This document shows positions 1 to 7,624 of a stretch of DNA of 64,000 nt, piece after piece (position 1 is the first letter of the stretch; the number at the start of each line of letters is the position of its first letter). The position numbers were made by a program, and so were the translations under genes. The notes under the pieces were generated by a model. It was not told the origin of the DNA, did not search any database, and was given only the letters and a program-made list of their open reading frames with translations. The DNA comes from Nocardiopsis gilva YIM 90087 (GTDB taxonomy: Bacteria > Actinomycetota > Actinomycetes > Streptosporangiales > Streptosporangiaceae): the NCBI RefSeq assembly GCF_002263495.1, contig NZ_CP022753.1, positions 2,356,001 through 2,420,000 of the forward strand. Reading direction: 5' to 3'.

Positions 1-553
1 CCGACCGGATCAGGCCGCGGTAGATCACCCGCATTCCCGGATGTTGCCGCTCTTCGTTGAGCAGTGAGCGGATGATGGAGTGCACGCCGTCGGCGCCGAT
101 GGCGACGTCGCCGTTGACCTCCTGCCCGTCGGCACACCGCAGGGTCACCACGTCGCTGTTCTCCAGCACGTCGGTGACGTAGCGCCCGCGCCGGACACAA
201 TCGGGCGGAGCGGCATCCAGCAGGATGCCGTGCAGGTCGGAACGGAGCATGGTGTAGAAGGGGGCGCCGAAGCGCTTCTCGAACTCCGCGCCCATGGGGA
301 TGGAGTGCAGCAGCGTGCCGTCGGCCCAGTGGAGCATGTCCCGACTCTCCAGGGGCACGCCCACCTCGGCGAGCTCCGCGCCCAAGCCCAGCCGCAGCAG
401 CGGGCGGGCGGCGTTCGGTGCCAGCTGCAGGCCCCCGCCTACCGGCGTGACCTCCTGTGTCTGCTCCAGTAGGACGGTCTCCACTCCGCTGTCGCGCAGA
501 GCGGACGCCAGCGTCACCCCCGCGATGCCGGCGCCCACGACGACGATCCGCAC
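1..553 (-). CDS. FAD-dependent aromatic-type monooxygenase, 3' end outside window
   Basis: The protein begins VRIVVVGAGIAGVTLASAL, a Rossmann dinucleotide-binding motif (GxGxxG) at residues 7-12, followed by an acidic residue at the end of the second strand (LLEQ). Further along, GGGLQLAPNAARPL matches the substrate-side loop of class A flavoprotein monooxygenases (salicylate/3-hydroxybenzoate hydroxylase family), and IGADGVHSIIR is the second FAD-binding motif (GADGxxS.vR). Such enzymes hydroxylate small aromatic or polyketide-like substrates with NAD(P)H and O2. The substrate cannot be read from this fragment. I chose the GTG at 553 because a GAGGAGG ribosome site lies just upstream and no earlier methionine precedes the Rossmann strand. 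Only the first 184 codons are in the window. The gene diverges from thrS, with about 285 bases of non-coding sequence between them. Confidence 0.85.
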   Translation of the reverse strand, partial: MRIVVVGAGIAGVTLASALRDSGVETVLLEQTQEVTPVGGGLQLAPNAARPLLRLGLGAELAEVGVPLESRDMLHWADGTLLHSIPMGAEFEKRFGAPFYTMLRSDLHGILLDAAPPDCVRRGRYVTDVLENSDVVTLRCADGQEVNGDVAIGADGVHSIIRSLLNEERQHPGMRVIYRGLIRS

Positions 554-839
554 GGAACCTCCTCGAGTTGTTCGACCCCACCCCGTGTAACTCCCCGGCT
601 TGGGTTCCTACCCCGGCATCGCCGCGACGGCACCCTCGACTCCCCACTGTTCGTCGGGCAGCGGCTGCGAGCGCGGCTGTGCCCGCCTACGGATCGAGCG
701 GGAACCCCTACGCCAGTAAGTACTATGAGGGGAGTCGGAGACCGTCCCTGGGCCAGGCTGACGTCGGCAAGGTCCGGCGGCGCTCCGACTCGTTCTTATT
801 CGCGTTGCAACATCCCCGATGTGCTCTGAAGGAGTCACT

Positions 840-2813
840 GTGTCTGCCGTGCCTGAGCTGCGTGTCACCCTCGACGGAACCGAGCGTGTGGTGGCGGCCC
901 GGACGACGGCCGGGCAGGCGCTGGACGCCGATGGGCGCACCGTGATCGCCGCCCGCGTCAACGGCGAGCTGCGCGACCTCTACCGCGAGCTGGCCGACGG
1001 CGACGTCGTCGAGCCGGTCGCCATCGACTCCGAGGACGGCCGCGCCATCCTGCGGCACTCCACCGCGCACGTGCTGGCGCAGGCGGTGCAGGAGCTGTTT
1101 CCCGAGGCCAAGCTGGGCATCGGCCCGCCCGTGGACAACGGCTTCTACTACGACTTCGACGTCGACGAGCCGTTCACCCCTGCTGATCTGAAGAACATCG
1201 AGAAGAAGATGCAGCAGATCATCAAGCAGGGCCAGCGCTTCGACCGCCGCGCCGTGAGTGATGAGGAGGCGCGCGCCGAGCTGTCCACGGAGCCGTACAA
1301 GCTGGAGCTCATCGGCCTCAAGGGCGGCGCGGGCGACGCCGCCGAGGGCGCGGGCGTCGAGGTCGGCGGAGACGGGCTGACCATCTACGACAACGTGCAC
1401 CCGCGCACCGGGGAGCTGTGCTGGAAGGACCTCTGCCGCGGCCCGCACCTGCCGACCACCAAGGTCATCCCGGCGTTCAAGCTCATGCGTTCGGCGGCGG
1501 CCTACTGGCGCGGCAGCGAGCTCAACCCGCAGCTGCAGCGCATCTACGGCACCGCCTGGGAGACGAAGGACAAGCTCAAGGAGTACATCACCTTCCTGGA
1601 GGAAGCCGAGAAGCGCGACCACCGCAAGCTCGGTGCGGAGCTCGACCTGTTCTCCTTCCCCGACGAGCTGGGCTCGGGCCTGGCCGTGTTCCACCCCAAG
1701 GGCGGTGTGATCCGCAAGGAGATGGAGCAGTACTCGCGGCGCCGCCACGAGGAGGCGGGCTACGAGTTCGTCAACACCCCGCACATCACCAAGGCGAAGC
1801 TGTTCGAGACGTCGGGGCACCTGCCGAACTACGCCGACGCGATGTTCCCGCCCATGCAGTTCGACGGCCAGGACTACTACCTGAAGGCCATGAACTGCCC
1901 GATCCACAACCTGATCTTCCGGGCGCGCGGAAGGTCCTACCGCGAGCTGCCGCTGCGGCTGTTCGAGTTCGGCACGGTGTACCGGTACGAGAAGTCGGGT
2001 GTCGTGCACGGCCTGACCCGGGCGCGCGGCTTCACCCAGGACGACTCGCACATCTACTGCACCAAGGAGCAGATGCCGGGTGAACTCGACACCCTGCTCA
2101 CCTTCGTGCTCGACCTACTCCGCGACTACGGGCTGAGCGACTTCTACCTGGAGCTGTCCACCCGCGGCGAGTCCGACAAGTTCATCGGTGAGCCGGAGGA
2201 GTGGGAAGAGGCCACCGAGATCCTGCGGCAGGCCGCCGAGAAGCAGAACCTGGAACTGATCATGGACCCGGGCGGCGCGGCCTACTACGGACCGAAGATC
2301 TCGGTCCAGGCCAAGGACGCCATCGGCCGTACGTGGCAGATGTCCACGCTCCAGGTCGACTTCCAGCAGCCCAAGCGGTTCGAGCTGGAGTACACCGCGG
2401 CCGACGGCTCGCGCCAGCGGCCGGTCATGATCCACCGCGCTCTCTTCGGCTCGATCGAGCGGTTCTTCGGAGTCCTGCTGGAGCACTACGCGGGCGCCTT
2501 CCCGGCCTGGCTCGCCCCGGTCCAGGCTGTCGGTATCCCGATCGCCGACGAGCACGTGCCTTACCTGGAGAAGGTCGCCGAGAAGCTGCGCGCCGAGGGC
2601 ATCCGCGTGGAGGTCGACTCCAGCGACGACCGGATGCAGAAGAAGATCCGCAACGCCCAGAAGCAGAAGGTCCCCTTCATGCTCCTGGCAGGCGACGAGG
2701 ACGTCAGCAAGGGCGCGGTGTCCTTCCGCTACCGCGACGGGTCGCAGAACAACGGCGTTGCCGTCGACGATGCGGTCGCTGAGATCCTGGCCGCTGTCCG
2801 CGAGCGCAAGTAG
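840..2813 (+). CDS. thrS: Threonyl-tRNA synthetase
   Basis: Class II cytoplasmic enzyme that charges tRNA-Thr with threonine. Domains in order: N-terminal TGS domain (about residues 1-60), an editing domain with HSTAH near residue 73 and a downstream CxxxxxxGPH motif, the catalytic core with motif 1 around [20 protein letters not shown], motif 2 including [21 protein letters not shown], and motif 3 around [10 protein letters not shown], then the anticodon-binding domain. The zinc ligands of the core are visible as Cys in MNCPIHN, His in VVHGL and His in MIHRALFG. An Ala/Gly-rich stretch ([16 protein letters not shown]) is a small insertion in the editing region. I take the GTG at 840 as the start because GAAGGAG sits 5 bases upstream; an in-frame ATG at 819 has no such site. 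I saw no T-box-like leader in the 285 bases upstream. Length (657 aa) is normal. Confidence 0.97.
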   Translation: MSAVPELRVTLDGTERVVAARTTAGQALDADGRTVIAARVNGELRDLYRELADGDVVEPVAIDSEDGRAILRHSTAHVLAQAVQELFPEAKLGIGPPVDNGFYYDFDVDEPFTPADLKNIEKKMQQIIKQGQRFDRRAVSDEEARAELSTEPYKLELIGLKGGAGDAAEGAGVEVGGDGLTIYDNVHPRTGELCWKDLCRGPHLPTTKVIPAFKLMRSAAAYWRGSELNPQLQRIYGTAWETKDKLKEYITFLEEAEKRDHRKLGAELDLFSFPDELGSGLAVFHPKGGVIRKEMEQYSRRRHEEAGYEFVNTPHITKAKLFETSGHLPNYADAMFPPMQFDGQDYYLKAMNCPIHNLIFRARGRSYRELPLRLFEFGTVYRYEKSGVVHGLTRARGFTQDDSHIYCTKEQMPGELDTLLTFVLDLLRDYGLSDFYLELSTRGESDKFIGEPEEWEEATEILRQAAEKQNLELIMDPGGAAYYGPKISVQAKDAIGRTWQMSTLQVDFQQPKRFELEYTAADGSRQRPVMIHRALFGSIERFFGVLLEHYAGAFPAWLAPVQAVGIPIADEHVPYLEKVAEKLRAEGIRVEVDSSDDRMQKKIRNAQKQKVPFMLLAGDEDVSKGAVSFRYRDGSQNNGVAVDDAVAEILAAVRERK

Positions 2814-2852
2814 GCCGTGGCACGTAGCGGATAAGAACAAATAAGAGAGAAC

Positions 2853-2886
2853 GAGGGGGCGCGCCACCGACCGAGCGCGCCCCCTC
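2853..2886 (+). terminator. Intrinsic-type terminator after thrS
   Basis: A perfect 12-bp inverted repeat (GAGGGGGCGCGC and its complement) with a 10-base loop starts 40 bases after the thrS stop. It lacks a long T run, as is common in high-GC actinomycetes. It would also serve the gene converging from the other strand (stop at 2920). Confidence 0.8.
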
Positions 2887-2919
2887 TTCCCAACCCTGAA
2901 CGGAGATCCCCGTATCCGT

Positions 2920-3183
2920 TCAGAGGAGTCCTGTGGTGTGCAGAGGCCTGCACCGGCGTCGGAATAGTCCTCGCTCGACCTTCCACATAATCAGTTCGAG
3001 CAGGAATCTCCGGTCGAATTTGGACCGCCAGATAATGTCTCCGTCTTTGTTGACGATCTGGCAGTAGTAGCAGCCCTCTTGCTCGTCATCGGGGTACCAG
3101 GAGAATTCTCCTCCTTGCCACACTTCCAGTCGGCCGGACTCGGGGATGTCCGACTTCTTCATGATGATGTGTGTCCCGGTCAT
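2920..3183 (-). CDS. Hypothetical 87-aa protein, translationally coupled
   Basis: I do not recognise this protein. It starts MTGTHIIMKKSDIPES and contains a Tyr/Trp-rich centre (GEFSWYPDDEQEGCYYCQIV) and a basic C-terminus (RRRCRPLH). There is no signal peptide or membrane segment. The centre alternates in a way that suggests beta strands. The ATG at 3183 is chosen because its first bases overlap the stop of the 29-codon ORF just upstream (ATGA), and it has only a weak ribosome site of its own, so it probably depends on translational coupling. The frame is open further upstream, but that extension has no ribosome site and covers the strong site of the small ORF. Base composition is lower in GC than the genome average, like the neighbouring HTH/DUF397 pair, suggesting a shared accessory origin. 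Those genes are transcribed away from it. Confidence 0.6.
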   Translation of the reverse strand: MTGTHIIMKKSDIPESGRLEVWQGGEFSWYPDDEQEGCYYCQIVNKDGDIIWRSKFDRRFLLELIMWKVERGLFRRRCRPLHTTGLL

Positions 3184-3269
3184 TGCAACCACCGGAAATA
3201 GCGGTGGAGGTGCATACCGGTGACGTAGGGGCGCACCGAGCTTGTGTTCCTCAGCCGAGTGCGGATCAT
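3180..3269 (-). CDS. 29-aa small ORF with a near-perfect Shine-Dalgarno
   Basis: The ORF runs from ATG at 3269 to a TGA whose bases overlap the ATG of the next gene (ATGA at 3180-3183). Its ribosome site, AAAGGAGGTGA at 3276-3286, is one of the strongest in the window, with 9 bases between GGAGG and the start. The predicted peptide begins MIRTRLRNTSSVRPYVTG, is basic and aromatic (six Arg, three Tyr/Trp/Phe near the end) and has no recognised domain. It could be a real micropeptide, or a leader whose translation delivers ribosomes to the 87-aa gene. The coupling geometry is directly visible; the function is unknown. Confidence 0.55.
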   Translation of the reverse strand: MIRTRLRNTSSVRPYVTGMHLHRYFRWLQ

Positions 3270-3411
3270 GACCCGTCACCTCCTTTCGCTGACCTCTGCG
3301 GGCGTGGAACAAGCATCGCGCCACAAGCGGTGACCTTCCTCTATCGCCACAGATCCATAGCATCTTCGAGACTCCGTGGAATCTTGGAGACCAGCAGAGC
3401 ATCCTGTGGAC

Positions 3412-4215
3412 ATGGCAGAAAAAGTTGATGCGGTCTGGGCTCAGTGGGGCGCAGAGCTGCGCCGTATTCGTTCTCTAGCTGGGAAAACGCAAGCGCAGCT
3501 CGCTCGGGACGCACCCCTCAGTAGGCAGCAAGTGAGTGCTCTCGAGAAGGGGACGAGAACCCCAAAGCGGGAGTATGCCGAAGAGTTGGACAGGGCGCTT
3601 GCCACAGGGGGTGCTCTCACTGCACTCTGGGATGAGATCAGTGACACGAAGGATGTCCCTGATCATCTGAAAAGTATTCTGAAAGTCGAGCGCCAGGCCG
3701 CTGAGATCCGGGAGTATCAGTCCGTAGTTGTCCCTGGGCTGCTTCAGACAGAGGACTATGCTCGTGCCATCCTGGGGCCGCGATACATGAGGCGAACCCC
3801 AGAGCAGCTCCAGCAGCTGGTCAAGGCTCGCACGAGTCGGTTGCCCGCGATTGTGTCGTCTGGGCCCCTCCTGTGGTTCGTTGTGCGCTCTCCCGTCATG
3901 CGGTGTCCTGTGGGAGGGGATGAGATCCTGAAGAGGCAGCTTGAGCGCATCATCGATCTTTCGGAAAAGGGTGAGATCGAGTTCCAGATACTTCCGGACT
4001 CCCGCACTGGTGCAGGTTTCCATCCTCCGTTTCGTGTCAGCACGATGCCCGATGGAAAGACTGTCGGGTACGCGGAACATGCCATGGGTGGCTTGACGTT
4101 CGACAAAATGAAGCGTGTTGCCGTACTGCAAGCAGCGTTCGGTGCCTTGCAGGCGGACGCGCTTTCCCCTGACGATTCGATAGCAATGATCTACAAGATC
4201 AAAGGAGGCCTCTAA
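3412..4215 (+). CDS. Scr1-family helix-turn-helix regulator (XRE + DUF5753)
   Basis: The N-terminus carries an XRE-type helix-turn-helix (GKTQAQLARDAPLSRQQVSA, about residues 26-45) followed by the typical EKGTRTP. The rest matches the Scr1/DUF5753 domain: ILKVERQAAEIREYQSVVVPGLLQTEDYARAI is the hallmark 'pGLLQTe.Ya' region, and ALSPDDSIAMIY ends the domain. Scr1/WhiJ-like proteins are cytoplasmic DNA-binding regulators very common in streptomycetes and relatives, where they are usually encoded beside a DUF397 protein that acts with or against them. That arrangement is present here: the next gene starts one base after this stop. The start is uncertain; the ATG at 3412 is at the usual place relative to the HTH, but in-frame GTG codons at 3376 and 3406 are possible. 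GC content is clearly lower than in flanking housekeeping genes, consistent with horizontal gain. Confidence 0.9.
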   Translation: MAEKVDAVWAQWGAELRRIRSLAGKTQAQLARDAPLSRQQVSALEKGTRTPKREYAEELDRALATGGALTALWDEISDTKDVPDHLKSILKVERQAAEIREYQSVVVPGLLQTEDYARAILGPRYMRRTPEQLQQLVKARTSRLPAIVSSGPLLWFVVRSPVMRCPVGGDEILKRQLERIIDLSEKGEIEFQILPDSRTGAGFHPPFRVSTMPDGKTVGYAEHAMGGLTFDKMKRVAVLQAAFGALQADALSPDDSIAMIYKIKGGL

Positions 4216-4216
4216 G

Positions 4217-4453
4217 ATGGGGTGCTGGCGTAAGTCCAGCTACAGCGACACTTCGGGTGGCAACTGCCTTGAGGTCGCCTCTTGGCATACCTCCAGATAC
4301 ACGGATGGCGGCCTGGGGCAGAACTGCGTTGAGGTTGCAGAGGGGAGAGTTACTGCGATTCGGGATACCTGGTATCGCGAGCATGGATTCCTTGAGTTCC
4401 CAGCGCGCGAGTTCATCTCCCTTGTGAAGGCCGTGCGTCAGGAATCGCTTTAG
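4217..4453 (+). CDS. DUF397 protein, partner of the Scr1 regulator
   Basis: The protein opens with WRKSSYSDTSGGNCLEVA, the family signature, and ends with the expected VTAIRDT...LEFPAREFISLVKAV. DUF397 proteins are small (60-80 aa) cytoplasmic partners of Scr1/WhiJ-type HTH regulators; pairs behave as regulator and modulator, and some resemble toxin-antitoxin units. AAAGGAGG at 4200-4207 lies inside the end of the HTH gene, and the start follows the HTH stop by one base, so the two are co-translated. Unusually, the NC-EVA core appears twice (GGNCLEVA and GQNCVEVA, about 27 residues apart), as if the segment had been duplicated. A typical member has it once. Confidence 0.9.
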   Translation: MGCWRKSSYSDTSGGNCLEVASWHTSRYTDGGLGQNCVEVAEGRVTAIRDTWYREHGFLEFPAREFISLVKAVRQESL

Positions 4454-4465
4454 TCAACACAGACA

Positions 4466-4497
4466 CCAGTCTACCTAACAACCGTTTGGTAGTCTGG
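4466..4497. promoter_or_regulatory. Putative KstR2-type operator upstream of ipdF
   Basis: The core CTAACAACCGTTTGGTAG (4475-4492) is an imperfect palindrome centred at 4483.5, inside a larger imperfect inverted repeat CCAGTCTACC...GGTAGTCTGG. The same 18-bp core, 16 of 18 bases identical, occurs at 13620-13637 in front of echA20. Both copies end 11 bases before a start codon. TetR-family steroid repressors bind such palindromes, and a kstR2-like gene lies 0.8 kb downstream. Binding by that repressor is inferred. Confidence 0.65.
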
Positions 4498-4502
4498 TTG
4501 TC

Positions 4503-5294
4503 ATGGAGCACAGGACATCGGCACCCGTATCTGTCTCCACTCACGGGCTACTGCGTGGCCGGACTGCCGTAGTCACCGCAGCGGCCGGGGCCGGCATAGG
4601 CGGCGCCACAGCACGTCGGATGCTCGATGAAGGGGCCCGCGTCCTCATCAGTGACGCCCACGAACGTCGGCTGAAGGATGCTGAGGCAGCGCTCGCCGCA
4701 GACTTCGGGCCGGGTGCCGTCGCCTCCGTCCCCTGCGATGTCACCGTCGAAGACCAGGTGGCGGCCATGTTCGACGCCGCCTGCGGTCGGTTCGGCCGCG
4801 TCGACATCGTGGTCAACAACGCCGGGCTCGGCGGCACCGCCAAGCTCGTCGACATGACCGACCACCAGTGGGACCGCGTGCTCGATGTCACCCTGAACGG
4901 CACGATGCGCTGCACCCGTGCCGCCCTCCGCCTCATGACCGCCAACGGCGGCGGAACCATCATCAACAACGCCTCCGTGGCCGGTTGGCGCGCGCAGGAA
5001 GGGCAAGCGCACTACGCCGCCGCCAAAGCCGGGGTCATGGCTCTGACCAGGTGCGCCGCGATCGAGGCGGCGCCGCACGGGGTGCGGATCAACGCCGTCG
5101 CCCCCAGCCTGGCCATGCATCCGCATCTGGCGAAGGTGACATCCGAAGAGCTGCTCGCCGAGCTGACCACCCGGGAGGTGTTCGGCCGATACGCCGAACC
5201 GTGGGAGATCGCAAACGTTATCGTCTTCCTGGCCAGCGATTACTCCTCCTACATGACGGGAGAAGTGGTCTCGGTATCGAGTCAGAGAGCATGA
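4503..5294 (+). CDS. ipdF: SDR dehydrogenase of steroid CD-ring degradation (IpdF-like)
   Basis: Short-chain dehydrogenase/reductase: cofactor motif TAAAGAGIGGATARR near residues 26-40, NNAG at about 106, and the catalytic Ser (NNASVAGW), Tyr and Lys (YAAAKAG) triad. The sequence closely follows mycobacterial IpdF (Rv3559c): HGLLRGRTAVVTAAAGAGIG, ALTRCAAIEAA and FLASDYSSYMTGEVVSVS are all conserved. IpdF oxidises the 5-hydroxyl of the hydroxylated methylhexahydroindanone propionate intermediate left after steroid rings A and B are removed. As in mycobacteria, it lies next to kstR2 and fadA6 in the same orientation. No Shine-Dalgarno is visible before the ATG at 4503, and an operator ends 11 bases upstream, so the mRNA may have a very short leader. 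The N-terminus is about the same length as in the mycobacterial protein. Confidence 0.9.
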   Translation: MEHRTSAPVSVSTHGLLRGRTAVVTAAAGAGIGGATARRMLDEGARVLISDAHERRLKDAEAALAADFGPGAVASVPCDVTVEDQVAAMFDAACGRFGRVDIVVNNAGLGGTAKLVDMTDHQWDRVLDVTLNGTMRCTRAALRLMTANGGGTIINNASVAGWRAQEGQAHYAAAKAGVMALTRCAAIEAAPHGVRINAVAPSLAMHPHLAKVTSEELLAELTTREVFGRYAEPWEIANVIVFLASDYSSYMTGEVVSVSSQRA

Positions 5295-5301
5295 AGACGC
5301 A

Positions 5302-5925
5302 ATGAGCCCACGGCGACGCGACGCCGACAGCACGGCCACGGCACGCACCCAGCGACGGGCGGAACTGCTCGGCATAGCCGCCGACATCTTCGCCGAGCAG
5401 GGGTACGCCGCCACGACGATCCGGGAGGTGGCCGACGCGGCGGGCATGCTCGCCGGAAGCCTCTACTACCACTTCGACTCCAAGGAGTCGATGGCCGACG
5501 AAATCCTCTCCACCTTCCTCACCGAGCTGTGGGAGTCCTACGACCGGATCCTCGCCGAGGACAAAGGCGCCCGGGAGACCCTGGAAGCGCTCGTCGCAGC
5601 GTCGTTCACCGCCATCGACGCGCACCGGCCGGCCGTGGTCCTCTACCAGAACGAATCCAAGCACCTGGCGCAGAGCCCTCGGTTCGCCTACCTGAACGAA
5701 TCCCGGACCCGCTTCCGCGACATGTGGGTCGAACTACTGGAGCGGGGCGTCCGCGAGGGCGCGTTCCGCGCCGACATGGACGTGCCCCTGGCCTACCGGT
5801 TCATCCGCGACACCGTGTGGGTCGCGGCGAACTGGTACGCGCCGGGCGGGCGCCTGTCCGCCGACATGGTCGCCAAGCAGTACCTGACGATGATCCTGGA
5901 GGGTATCCAACCCCACCCCTCCTGA
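5302..5925 (+). CDS. kstR2: TetR-family repressor of steroid CD-ring genes (KstR2-like)
   Basis: TetR-family regulator with an N-terminal helix-turn-helix (AADIFAEQGYAATTIREVAD...AGMLAGSLYYHFDSKESM, residues 25-65). The ligand-binding half carries YRFIRDTVWVAANWYAPGG and QYLTMILEGI, which are distinctive of KstR2 (Rv3557c in M. tuberculosis). KstR2 represses CD-ring degradation genes and is released by HIP-CoA. The gene starts 7 bases after ipdF, with only a weak ribosome site, so the two are probably one operon under the operator at 4466-4497. That would make the repressor self-controlled. The position between ipdF and fadA6 is the same as in mycobacteria, where the order is fadA6, kstR2, then ipdF. 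Length (207 aa) is normal. Confidence 0.9.
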   Translation: MSPRRRDADSTATARTQRRAELLGIAADIFAEQGYAATTIREVADAAGMLAGSLYYHFDSKESMADEILSTFLTELWESYDRILAEDKGARETLEALVAASFTAIDAHRPAVVLYQNESKHLAQSPRFAYLNESRTRFRDMWVELLERGVREGAFRADMDVPLAYRFIRDTVWVAANWYAPGGRLSADMVAKQYLTMILEGIQPHPS

Positions 5926-5937
5926 CTACTGAGGCTT

Positions 5938-5957
5938 CACCGGCGATGTCGCCGGTG
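5938..5957 (+). terminator. Short hairpin after kstR2
   Basis: CACCGGCGA and TCGCCGGTG form a 9-bp stem with a 2-base loop starting 12 bases after the kstR2 stop. It directly precedes the long palindromic repeat at 5959-6028. It may attenuate transcription into fadA6; there is no T run. Confidence 0.45.
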
Positions 5958-5958
5958 C

Positions 5959-6028
5959 CTCCGTTGATCTCGGCGATATCGACCGAATTTCGCCGCGAAT
6001 TCGGTCGATATCGCCGAGATCAACGGAG
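5959..6028. repeat. Long palindromic repeat element, copy 1
   Basis: A perfect 31-bp inverted repeat (5959-5989 against 5998-6028) with an 8-base loop. The outer arm reads CTCCGTTGATCTCGG on the left. The arm's outer half is shared with the inverted repeat at 13711-13776 and the single arm at 29915-29940, while the inner half differs (ATCGACCGAATT here, ATTGGGGTC there). This marks a dispersed family rather than a one-off terminator. It lies in the gap between kstR2 and fadA6, 64 bases before fadA6. Confidence 0.85.
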
Positions 6029-6091
6029 GAGCAGGAGTATTAACTCTGCCGCCGAACCCAGTCAGCACCCGCGTGAGGAGAGTGTCCGCCG

Positions 6092-7246
6092 ATGGCCGAG
6101 GCTTTCATCGTCGACGCGGTGCGTTCCCCTGTCACCAGGCGAGGCGGCGGACTGTCCGGCGTGCACCCGGCCGATCTGGGCGCGCACGTCCTCACCGCGC
6201 TCATGGAACGCACGGGCGCCGACCCCGCCGCCGTCGATGACGTCATCCTCGGCTGCGTCGACACCATCGGTCCCCAGGCCGGGGACATCGCCCGCACCTG
6301 CTGGCTCGCCGCCGGATTGCCGGAGGAGGTGCCGGGCGTCACCGTCGATCGGCAGTGCGGCTCCTCGCAGCAGGCGGTGCACTTCGCTGCGCAGGCGGTG
6401 CTGTCCGGGACCGCCGACCTGGTCGTCGCGGGCGGGGTGCAGAACATGTCGCAGGTCCCCATCGGCTCCGCGATGACCGCCGCCGAAGGGCTCGGATCCA
6501 CCGAGGGACCCTTCGCCGGTTCCGAGGGCTGGCGGCGCCGGTACGGCACGCAGGAGGTGTCGCAGTTCCGCGGTGCCGAGATGATCGCGCAGCAGTGGGG
6601 CATCACCCGCGACGCCATGGAGGAGTTCGCCCTGGGCTCGCACCAGCGGGCGATCCACGCCATCGACTCCGGCCGCTTCGACCGCGAGACGGCGCCCCTC
6701 GGCGACGTCACAACCGACGAGGGGCCGCGGCGCGGGACGACCCGACAGGCGATGGCCGGACTGCGCCCGCTTGTCGACGGCGGGCGGCTCACCGCAGCGC
6801 TCGCATCGCAGATCTCCGACGGCGCCGCGGCGCTGCTAATCGCCTCCGAGCGGGCTGTGGCCACGCACGGGCTCACCCCGAGGGCGCGGATCCACCACCT
6901 GTCGGCGCGCGGTGAGGACCCGGTGCGCATGCTGTCGGCGCCGATCCCGGCCACCGCTCACGCCCTGCGCCGGACGGGCATGCGCATCGGCGACCTCGAC
7001 GTGCTGGAGGTCAACGAGGCGTTCGCGTCGGTTGTGCTCGCCTGGCTGAAGGAGACCGGTGCCGACCCCGCCCGTGTCAACCCGAACGGCGGCGGCATCG
7101 CGCTCGGCCACCCCCTCGGCGCGACCGGCGCCCGGCTGATGACCACCCTGCTCCACGAACTCGAACGCGTGGGCGGCCGCTACGGCTTCCAGGCCATGTG
7201 CGAGGGCGGCGGTCAGGCCAACGTCACGGTGATCGAGCGGGTGTGA
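6092..7246 (+). CDS. fadA6: Steroid-degradation acetyl-CoA acyltransferase (FadA6-like thiolase)
   Basis: Thiolase-superfamily enzyme of 384 aa. The nucleophilic Cys is Cys89 in TVDRQCGSSQQAVHFAAQ; the other active-site motifs are NEAFAS, GHPLGATGAR (His) and CEGGGQA (second Cys). These residues cleave 3-ketoacyl-CoA with free CoA. In the CD-ring pathway FadA6 thiolyses the opened-ring CoA ester made by IpdAB. The assignment rests on the context: ipdF and kstR2 lie just upstream in the same orientation and the Ipd genes follow, as in mycobacteria. A GAGGAG ribosome site precedes the ATG at 6092. The gene is separated from kstR2 by the hairpin and palindromic repeat, so transcript continuity is uncertain. 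In mycobacteria fadA6 and ipdC are about 1 kb apart; here the gap is 2.7 kb and filled with unrelated DNA. Confidence 0.88.
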   Translation: MAEAFIVDAVRSPVTRRGGGLSGVHPADLGAHVLTALMERTGADPAAVDDVILGCVDTIGPQAGDIARTCWLAAGLPEEVPGVTVDRQCGSSQQAVHFAAQAVLSGTADLVVAGGVQNMSQVPIGSAMTAAEGLGSTEGPFAGSEGWRRRYGTQEVSQFRGAEMIAQQWGITRDAMEEFALGSHQRAIHAIDSGRFDRETAPLGDVTTDEGPRRGTTRQAMAGLRPLVDGGRLTAALASQISDGAAALLIASERAVATHGLTPRARIHHLSARGEDPVRMLSAPIPATAHALRRTGMRIGDLDVLEVNEAFASVVLAWLKETGADPARVNPNGGGIALGHPLGATGARLMTTLLHELERVGGRYGFQAMCEGGGQANVTVIERV

Positions 7247-7327
7247 GCGGACGCCGCGTCCCTGTGGTCTCCGGGACGCCCCTACGATGCTCTTGGTATC
7301 GGCCGGGTCCCCCGCCCTCGTCGCCGT

Positions 7328-7624
7328 TCACTCCATCCCAGCGATCCGAACATTGGGAGAGATCATGTCTTCGGTGTCGATCGCTTCCGCGTCCTTCAGG
7401 TCGACGTTGTCGATGAGGCTGTTGTTCAGGGGGACGGTGTCCTCAAGCGTGTGAGTGGCCTTGTTCGGTGTGACCTTGTGGTTCGCGGTGGTGCCGGCGA
7501 TGCTCTCGCCGCCGCCGACCACGGAGGTCAGGGTGTCGGCGTGGGCCGTTCCAGCGGACAGGCCCGCTATGGCGATCGCGGCGGTGGCAAGGGTGGCAGT
7601 GAGTATCAGCTTGGTCGTCGCCAT
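7328..7624 (-). CDS. Small secreted protein, unknown
   Basis: A 98-aa protein with a clear Sec signal peptide: MATTKLILTATLATAAIAIA, then a hydrophobic run and a likely cleavage site after AHA (about residue 29). The mature part is short, acidic and Asn/Thr-rich (PLNNSLIDNVDLKDAEAIDTED) with no Cys and no recognisable domain. GGATCC-type purine-rich sequence lies before the ATG. It is the first gene of the foreign-looking patch that splits fadA6 from ipdC. Small secreted peptides of this size are common in sporulating actinomycetes, but I see no chaplin or rodlin motif, so I assign no function. Confidence 0.7.
   Translation of the reverse strand: MATTKLILTATLATAAIAIAGLSAGTAHADTLTSVVGGGESIAGTTANHKVTPNKATHTLEDTVPLNNSLIDNVDLKDAEAIDTEDMISPNVRIAGME

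Noticed and set aside
554-839. Possible T-box leader before thrS
   Set aside because: I looked for the conserved T-box sequence and antiterminator pairing and found neither.
723-2051. Long open frame on the minus strand across thrS
   Set aside because: It is the mirror of a high-GC coding gene. The product is rich in Leu/Val/Arg/Gly with no domain and no ribosome site.
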